Below, in pieces: positions 56,812 through 64,000 of a DNA stretch of 64,000 nt; position 1 is the stretch's first letter, and every line of letters starts with the position of its first letter. The DNA is taken from contig SMMW01000040.1 in the NCBI GenBank assembly GCA_004794655.1, positions 2,428,501 through 2,492,500 on the forward strand. The letters run 5' to 3'. The DNA comes from Marisa cornuarietis. Its lineage: Eukaryota; Mollusca; Gastropoda; Architaenioglossa; Ampullariidae. The position numbers were made by a program, and so were the translations under genes. The notes below the pieces were generated by a model that saw only the letters and a list, made by a program, of their open reading frames with translations, was not told where the DNA came from and ran no database searches.

Positions 56812-56990
56812 AGGGGGATAACCGAGTGGTTAGAGCACTGGTTCAATACCCGGGGAGCGCAGCAAACTTCCCCCAGTCGACCCAGCTGGCGGGAATGGGT
56901 ATCTGTCTTCATAGAATTCTGGGGAAGGTAAGGCAGCGAGGGAGAGGAGATAGACACCACCTTTGCGTAAAGCTGGCCCCGAGAAAAGTG
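56812..56990 (+). mobile_element. tRNA-derived SINE with compressed promoter
   Basis: GGGGATAACCGAGTGGTTAG (box A) is followed after only a few bases by GGTTCAATACCC (box B). The family body follows (CAGTCGACCCAGCTGGCGGG, AATGGGTATCTG) and then the tail GGTAAGGCAGCGAGGGAGAG. Normal spacing would be about 30-40 bp. Confidence 0.65.
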
Positions 56991-57796
56991 GTCTCTAGCC
57001 CCTCACCTCTCACCCCTCAACGACTTTCTTTTTAACACTTCAATCTCGCCGCTCGGCTGACTAGTCCGTACCTTTGTTTTTCCCAGAGACTTATCCACGT
57101 GTGAATTCAACAAAAATTTAAATACATAATATAAATATATCATAAATATATAATATTAACACTTTCACTGCACTGCTTTTGTACTGCAAATTCGTCCTAC
57201 GTCTCAATCTCTCTACGTTGTGAGTCCACACTCGTGATGAGGTGAGAAGCATGTCTGAAGCCGACAGTTGCGAAATGCCGATGATTCTCCTCTCGTAGCG
57301 CTCTAACCGATTGTCCGTAATCACTTCTCCACTCGGTCAGCCAACCACTCACACACACACCATTAGACAAACACATGCAACCAGTATCTTTCAACAAAGT
57401 CACAACTATCCAGCGCGAGCAAGAGTAAAATCACACCCCACCTGACCTGACCTCACCACGCCTCAAAGGTGACTCATCGATCGACCAGGCGTAATAAACC
57501 CTCGGGTGCTTCTTGTCCACCCCGTCGCCAGGCACAACTGTCGTAGAAGAACACCTTTGACGCCCCGCTGTCCACCTTTGACCCTCTCTGGCCACTAAAG
57601 TCCGTGCGCCATACATAACGCTTCTATGAAAGCTGAAGAAGTTGGTTGATTTAGTAAGAAAGTGCTTCCATTTGAACGTGATTTCGCATTTTAGTGGGTA
57701 GAGGGATGGGGGGCGGGGGCCGGACGCGAAGCCCTGCGAGAAAGTGTCACATACCGAGCCCACACCAGATACATGACCCACCGGAGTTTATACATC

Positions 57797-57883
57797 ATCA
57801 TCATCATCATCATCATCATCTGACGACAGCATTTTCCTATTGCTTCAGTTTCAGGAAAAACGATCAGCAGCAGCAGCAGCAGC
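57797..57883. repeat. CAT and CAG trinucleotide repeats
   Basis: A run of about eight to nine CAT units (57794-57820) and about six CAG units (57866-57883) lie just upstream of the tetraspan start codon, the CAG run within its 5' UTR. Confidence 0.9.
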
Positions 57884-57887
57884 AAGC

Positions 57888-60800
57888 ATGGGTTTTAAGA
57901 TGCCTCACATCGCTGTTATCGTCGGGCTCGTCGCCTCAGGCATCGCTCTGCTGTTTCAGATCATCGCTGTCGCTGCCGTTGGCTGGGTCAAGGGCAAGAG
58001 TTCGGAATTAAACGCCGGGCTCTGGAGATACTGTATTTCTGATGTTTGCAGCGACATCACGACTAACTTAGGTGTGGAGCTTAATGCGTACACACATGAC
58101 ACACACGACACACATTCGTCACACACGCGCACACATACCCACTATTTTTTGTGTTTCATGCCGGGCCAGCCGCTAAAGTTGTATCGCGGCGACAGAGAAC
58201 GTTTGAGATGTTTGAAAAAGTCTTCAAGGTGATATAAGAATATAAACTGTATATAATTAGACCTCAAGGAGGAAATGAACAATGTAAAATAGTAAATAGT
58301 GAGTTGAGGTTGTGAGTTGTGGCCTCTAAATGGCCATTACTGAAACATAAATGTGACTCAGACTGAAAGCATAAATCTGATGGAGACACTGAATCTCGAT
58401 TCAAGCAATTATATATGTCAAACGGTAAGTATCCAAACTCCAAGAACAAACTGGGGGTGGTTTGTCTCGTAAAAGGTAGATATGCGCGGCATGTGCAACT
58501 TCAGAGACATCCGTAAAGATAGAATAAGTATAGAATGAGTTTCCTGGGAGGGGTTTGAGAAAGATACGGTCACTGGTGTCACCTTTTCTAAATGTTGTAA
58601 GATCACAACGAAATCTCAGGAACAGGAAGAGTCGTCCAAGGGGGAGCTGAAGGAAAGGAAGAGATTGTCAGGTGAAAACGCACTGTGAGACCGCGAAGTT
58701 CTTTATTCCTTCAGATCCCTCGACAGTTCCAGTGAAGGAGAGAAGTCCTGTGACTTATTAGAGGAAGACGCATGGCGTCTCACTGAAGTAGAATGAGAAG
58801 ACAGGGAGGGGCGGGAGAGAGAAAGTAAAGACACACGTCGCTCGTCCACGACTGTTCCTTGCTCGTCAAGGAAGAAAAACAATTAGATTTGGAAGGAGAA
58901 CAAAATTAGTTGTGGCACACACAGTGTGATGCTTAGTAGTAGATTTTTCTGGTGATGTTTTTGTTTTTGATAGTGTGTCGGTCTTTTCTGTCTGGGGTGC
59001 TTACTATATGCAGATTTTGCACCACGTGCTTGTGGGTGTTGGGGGTTGTGTGACTTGTGTCTTCTAAAGAGTGTACACTCTTTAGAAGATGCAACGTGGG
59101 AACTCTAGCCGTTTGCACAGTGAGCACTTAAAGAACAACCACCTGGAGCATGGCTAGTCCTGCCACAGCAGTATAGCTGGCTGGGGACTTGCAGAAGTTA
59201 GCCCCGTTGCCAAATCGCTGGCAGCTCAATTCAACGGATAAGGAAGGAAAAGAACAGTTTGATTCTCAGATAATAATAAATCTTAATAAATTATGGTGTA
59301 TTGGAACATAGTAAAATAAAGTTTTTTTTAATGAGACGTACTTTTCTTCCATCTCTACCTGGTTCCTGTAGACAGGTGTAAGTCTCTGGGATGGTAGGTC
59401 TGACAATATTGAGCTCTGACATCACAGCGAGGTCAGGACAGCAAATGACCCATCTAGAAGAAACGAGGGATCTGTGTACTGTAACTTTAATAGGTCGGTC
59501 AATGACCTATTTTCTATTTCATTTGCGAAAGGCCTCGGAGGCCTTAAGGGATCCACACTGGACTAGAAAGGGGCTCAATCCGAGGAATAACCTAATGGTA
59601 TATTTTTAAACCCCTATTATTAATAGTGGGATTGACAAGAGTAGCTAGACTCTACCCCTACTGCTATTAGATAGCCGGGGTAGGCCTCCTCGAAACCCTT
59701 TCGCACTCTTTCTCACCTTATCCCTACTATTCGAAGACAGCTCATCCTCCCTGCTACGTTTTCCAATTTTATTTGTTGTGGTTGCCATCCGTTAAAGATT
59801 TATGATTCGTTACTGCTGCTCCCCACCTGCCACGGAGACCAACAAGGGGATGCAAACGAGTTGTACCATCTAAGCTATTTTTAGCATGGTCGTACCAGGG
59901 CTACAGAAGGAATATATTCAGGCCGACGGACATGGTGACCAGACTGACCTAGAACGCAGCCCTCTAGCAAAGGTAGGGCATTGAACGACCATCCGATTGA
60001 TTGGTGTGGGTCACACTATCTCCTTTCTTGAAGAAGTCCAGGGTAAAGAGGTGAGTTGGTATGATGAGCTGCAACCCATCAGGGACCTCAACCTCCAAGA
60101 TCACGTCCTCCGCGGGTCGCCCTTTACTACACACAAAGAGGACTTATAGGAGACCACAAAAAGATCAATGGGAAAGAAGACGTGAAGGGAAAAAGAAGAT
60201 AGATCTTGATAGACATAAGACAAGGAAGATAAAACCTCAGGGTAAAAGGGGGAGAGTTTGTAGGAAACGTATATAGACGAAAGGACCGATAAGATCAGCA
60301 AAAGGGAAGTAGAAAAGAAACGGTGAGGCTAATCAGTCACCCAGCTAAAGGGGCTTTGCTAATGACTATAAATCACTTATGCATTTTATATTTTCACGTG
60401 ATTAACAAGCCGTTTCGAGATATTTAGAAGTAATGTGAAATTGTTTGTGAACTTAAACAGTTTAGGATTTTTGATTTAAAGAATCCTATCATTCTCATCT
60501 ATCCATTTATTTAGTCTTTTATTTAGTAAGTAGCTATAGATTTAACACAGATATTTAATAATGAAGTTTATCTTGGTTGTTGTCAGGAATATCACAACCA
60601 CCTCTTGTCTATTGAGTGAACTAAGCTTTTATTTGACCTTTTTATTTTTTTATGAAACCTTTATTTTAAAGTTTGAATTGAAAGGTCACAAACATCGCAG
60701 TTAACATGAGCTGTATGTCAGTATTAGAATCACGACCGTCAAAAATGTTTCTGTAGTCAGTTTTCTTTAAACTCCGATTGGGACCTGTGCTTAGCTCTAC

Positions 60801-61775
60801 ATTCCCATCACATAACAACAAACTAGCAATTACAATCAGCTCATATTGTAGTCATTAGAGAATTGTGTACGATTCTCTTTGTTCCATAGATTAGCGTATG
60901 ATTCTCTTCGCTCAATAGAGATGTGTCTATCATTTTTTTGTCCTATTAAGATGTATGATTTTTTTTGTTTTATGTGTATATATGTATATATATATATATA
61001 TATGCATAGTGCATGATTCTCTTTGTTCTATAGAGATATTGTATGATCCTCTTTGATCGGTATTCACAGACTGGTTAGACGCGACGCGCGCATTTGCTCT
61101 ACTCGGCCTTATTTTCATCGCCGGGGCTCTCGTCGCTGGCATTCTCATCATGTTCATCGACAAGAAATTCATGGCTTTCATTGCTGGCGCCGTGGCAATC
61201 GTTGCAGGTATAGGCTCATGGCTGTCTGAATGGATATATATATATATGTGTGTTGGTGTGTTTATGCATGCATATATGCAGGCAGTTAATACTATTTGTA
61301 GATCTTGAAAACGGTTGAAAAATGGAATACAAATGTCAGCAAAATCCAGATCAGTTAGGAGGCTTAGAAGCTATGATCCTCTTTTGAACGTGAAATCATC
61401 TGGTATGCTTATGAAGAACGCTGTTTTACAGAGATTTTACCTCAGCTCTGAAAAAATACTACATTATCTTATTCACTTGTATTGAATTTTCTGTTAAAAT
61501 AAACAAAATAAAGATACAAAGCAAGTCCTATGCACGAAATGAAAAAAAGTAAAGTAGAGACAACTACAAGTATAATTAACTGCAAGAAAACCCCATCTGT
61601 TGCAGCTCTATTCGTGATGATCTCGTTCGCCATCTTTGCGGACAAAAGAAAATCTTCGTTTTCAGACGAGTCGTACGATCTGTCATACTGCTTTGCTCTG
61701 ACAGTCGTCGCCTTCGTCTTGTGCATCGCCTCTGGCGTCTCCTTCATCCTCTCAAACTTCCTCTCAGGATCCTAG
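57888..61775 (+). CDS. claudin/PMP22-like tetraspan membrane protein, 3 exons
   Basis: Exons 57888-58071, 61070-61207 and 61606-61775 join in phase 1 twice, giving 163 aa, the size of PMP22-family proteins. Helix 1 is IAVIVGLVASGIALLFQIIA. The first loop carries the family signature GLWRYC...DVC (GLW-x2-C-x4-C). Helix 2 is LLGLIFIAGALVAGILIMF; helix 3 is split by intron 2 (AFIAGAVAIVAG|ALFVMISFAIFA); a short loop with SSFSDESYDLSYC leads into helix 4. The start was chosen at MGFKMPH next to helix 1. An upstream in-frame ATG (57840) would add a poly-Ala stretch, but it lies before a likely 5'-UTR acceptor (TTTCAG at 57854). Candidate polyadenylation signals AATAAA lie at 61892 and 61929. Role in junctions or membrane organisation is inferred from family. 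Confidence 0.78.
58072..61069 (+). other. first intron of the tetraspan gene
   Basis: The donor GGTGTGG is followed by an imperfect ACACA-rich tract. The interior holds a 30-bp perfect palindrome (59060-59089), a cluster of short hairpins (59480-59700) and an AT/GT dinucleotide tract near 60976-61004. No exon that keeps the phase was seen. Confidence 0.55.
59060..59089. repeat. 30-bp perfect palindrome
   Basis: Two 15-bp arms (TCTTCTAAAGAGTGT and its inverse) meet with no spacer at 59074/59075. Confidence 0.9.
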
Positions 61776-61891
61776 GCTGCGTATTCTACAGATGGTTATC
61801 TTCTCACAATTTTAGAGGGATCCTAGGTAGCAAAGTGTTTAAGAAGAATGCACACTGAAAGTCCTCCCGGGAAGTACTTGAAGGAAGAGAC

Positions 61892-61897
61892 AATAAA
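61892..61897 (+). promoter_or_regulatory. candidate polyadenylation signal of the tetraspan gene
   Basis: AATAAA lies 117 nt after the stop codon, with a second AATAAA at 61929-61934. Confidence 0.5.
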
Positions 61898-62341
61898 ACG
61901 GAAAGGAATTTTCCTACGACCAAGAGACAATAAATTATTTGTTCTACTATCATTTTACACAATTTTGTTATAGCATCCCGGTTTGTGGGTTCGTAGAGAA
62001 GAGAAATGCTTGAACCGTGTTTACCCCCAATGACCTACGATTGTCTCTTTCAGTTTAAGCCACTATTAAGAAATCAACAGCAGGTGGACTTGAGTTCCAC
62101 GAGTAGAGTTGGTTGATAGATTGTATATCGAGACAGAAGATTAAAGAGTCATTTTTCACCACTTCTCAATGCTTTAGGCACTCTTCTTATTTACCTAACG
62201 GTATTTGTGTAAAAGTACTAAATTAATGTAGTAATATGCACCAGAAAGACAAAACATGACACATACAATGCTCTTGCTTGTTAAAAACCAATTTTCCACC
62301 AGCTCTTTTTGTCATGTTTTGGCTTGCTGTTGAGGATGGCG

Positions 62342-62343
<2 letters not shown>

Positions 62344-62384
<41 letters not shown>
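62344..62384. repeat. (GT)n microsatellite
   Basis: About 20 GT units. Confidence 0.95.
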
Positions 62385-62389
<5 letters not shown>

Positions 62390-63500
62390 ACTGTTGTTCT
62401 GATGGTCGGGTCCTATATTTAGTAACATCTATCGTCTCTAATGTCACTTCTAAAACTCAGCTGTCAACTAACTGACATTCATTGACAGAGAGACTGACAA
62501 GGACAAAAACATGGACATAGACTTATCTTTGCACATTGGCTACAGCAAGGGATCGAACACATACTCAAATATGGCTATATACACAGATCAATACAATGTT
62601 CATTCACATGTATTCTCACACGCTCATATACACATATAATTATGCAACAAAGACACACTACAAAAGATTGTAAGGTTTCACACCCACTTCCACACCCCTA
62701 TAACTCATATATAACTCATATATCCACCCTGACCCATCGTTGTATATCTGCCTTCCTTATCACACATTCTCCTCCACATCTTCACTCACCAACATCCTTC
62801 AAGCCCATATTTTCTCTTGGTCAGTTACCACACAGCTTAACGACTCATTGTCAAGCGATGTTTTTCCAACATGAAGAATATAAAAAATCCAAAGTGTCTA
62901 AATGCCGACTCATTGATGCTGTTGTATAGTTGCTTGGGAATATAAGATCCCTCAATATCTTACAGTATTTATCTCTCAGATTTGTATAAACAGGGCATTA
63001 TATAGATATATAGCACATGTACGTCATCCTCTGTCATATTTTGGAAGAAGGGACAATTGACAGCTACGCTTCCTATAAGTATTTATTTGTGATATTTGTA
63101 CTCTCAAACGTGCGTGCGCCATTTTTATGTTATTCTTGTTTGTAATGTCAATATACGTTTCTCATTTTAAACTACCATAGATCTCAGACTGGGAGCGGTT
63201 CTGAAGATCTGTAATTTTTTACTTTCAAAACAGTTTCTCATTTCCAACTTGGCATCCATACAGAGCCAAAACCCACAGAAAGTAGTGTCCTACGTATTTT
63301 TGATACCCAGCTATCACACCCCCGAGTATTCTTATTGTGTAATATAACCATCTCTTAGCGACGAGATCCTCGCGAGAAAGTATGTCAATGTGCAACGATG
63401 ATAAAATACAGCAAAGGAATGGTGGAGCTACTACAAAGACCGTTCTGTTCAGTCTGCGTGAGGTTCATTCTTCATGTCGTGGAGGTGGTGAAAAGAACGA
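62385..63500. other. intergenic stretch, no gene seen
   Basis: Short frames only. There is a duplicated TATAACTCATATA at about 62699-62722 and no recognisable domain. Confidence 0.4.
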
Positions 63501-63512
63501 AAGAACACAATA

Positions 63513-63524
63513 TACACACACACA

Positions 63525-63587
<63 letters not shown>
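63513..63587. repeat. (CA)n followed by (GT)n microsatellite
   Basis: A short CA run switches to about 30 GT units around 63527, so the left edge can fold back on the GT run. Confidence 0.95.
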
Positions 63588-63591
<4 letters not shown>

Positions 63592-64000
63592 CGGGTGGAC
63601 TGGGTGCTGTCTTTGTGAACTTGAATTACGGTCAGGTTACTGTTTTAATCACCTAACCTTGAGAGGATACAGCTCGTTCGAAATTTCTGTCGGAATGCGC
63701 AGTGGGTTAGATTGGGGTCGCCAACCAGGAAGTACCCGCTACCGTGCGAAACTTGTAAAGCAACCCTTTCATCCGTAATGGGCCTCCTCGTTGCTGGAAA
63801 ATGCAAGGATCTTTTGTGTTACGTGAATACAGGTCTTTAATCTCTCTGGATGTGTGCACGCATGTCCCTCGTAATGTCTTTCTCACTGTACAGCCTTAAT
63901 ATTACATGCCCATTTTGTCATACTACACAAAATGATGAAATACACCTTCCTTTTCAATGCTCTCAGCATAAAGACTTAAGACGTAGGATTCCCCCCCCCC

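Noticed and set aside
57840..57887. Upstream in-frame ATG with a poly-Ala stretch for the tetraspan gene
   Set aside because: It lies upstream of a likely 5'-UTR acceptor (TTTCAG), and family members start directly before the first helix.
62344..63587. GT/CA runs as CRISPR-like or functional arrays
   Set aside because: They are simple dinucleotide microsatellites without spacers.

Overview
This is a window of animal nuclear DNA. It has long introns, GT-AG splice sites, tRNA-derived SINEs, microsatellites and many transposon remnants. An AT-rich background, gastropod-like SINEs and LINE 3' ends and a claudin/PMP22-like tetraspan family suggest a lophotrochozoan, probably a mollusc; the species cannot be told from the sequence. 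All exon structures were read by eye from splice sites and reading-phase continuity, without transcripts.

Layout. (1) 1-3.9 kb: the last two exons of a claudin/PMP22-like tetraspan gene, followed by a decayed tandem copy and the start of a third. The second copy's fourth-membrane-segment exon is split by a 1.0-kb Mutator-like element whose 9-bp target duplication matches the coding sequence of copy 1. (2) 6.7-26.8 kb, minus strand: a complete 28-coding-exon DENND3-like gene (Rab-GEF DENN module, PH/GRAM-like segment, C-terminal WD40 propeller; 1336 aa with every junction in phase). Its introns carry a pogo/Tigger-like element, two copies of one MITE, a hAT MITE, and a Mutator-like MITE with a nested 5'-truncated LINE. 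(3) 27.1-32.5 kb, plus strand: a four-exon CLCC1-like ER membrane protein gene, divergent from DENND3 with 311 bp between start codons. (4) 33.1-37.8 kb: a decayed ISL2EU-like DNA transposon (THAP domain plus DDE_Tnp_4 transposase, possible second ORF on the other strand) interrupted by a 1.6-kb hAT element with perfect 16-bp inverted repeats. (5) 38-44.6 kb: intergenic DNA with a hAT MITE, a 100-bp LINE tail, an old noncoding duplication (shared with 52.3-53.3 kb), nested SINEs and a LINE ORF2 fragment. (6) 44.6-52.0 kb, minus strand: a nearly intact, GC-rich LTR retrotransposon. (7) 52-57.8 kb: intergenic DNA with SINEs and one possible secreted-protein exon. (8) 57.9-61.8 kb, plus strand: a complete three-exon claudin/PMP22-like tetraspan gene, then repeats to the end.

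The most notable item is the retrotransposon. One 1450-residue ORF has the order Gag, protease, integrase, reverse transcriptase, RNase H. Integrase lies before reverse transcriptase, the reverse of ordinary Ty3/gypsy elements and the hallmark of the Gmr1-like group. Its capsid C-terminal region also resembles the SCAN domain, which has been proposed to descend from Gmr1-like Gag.

The two tetraspan loci at the window edges share a phase-1 intron in the third membrane segment, so they are probably paralogues. DENND3 and CLCC1 are both conserved animal genes and probably share a bidirectional promoter.
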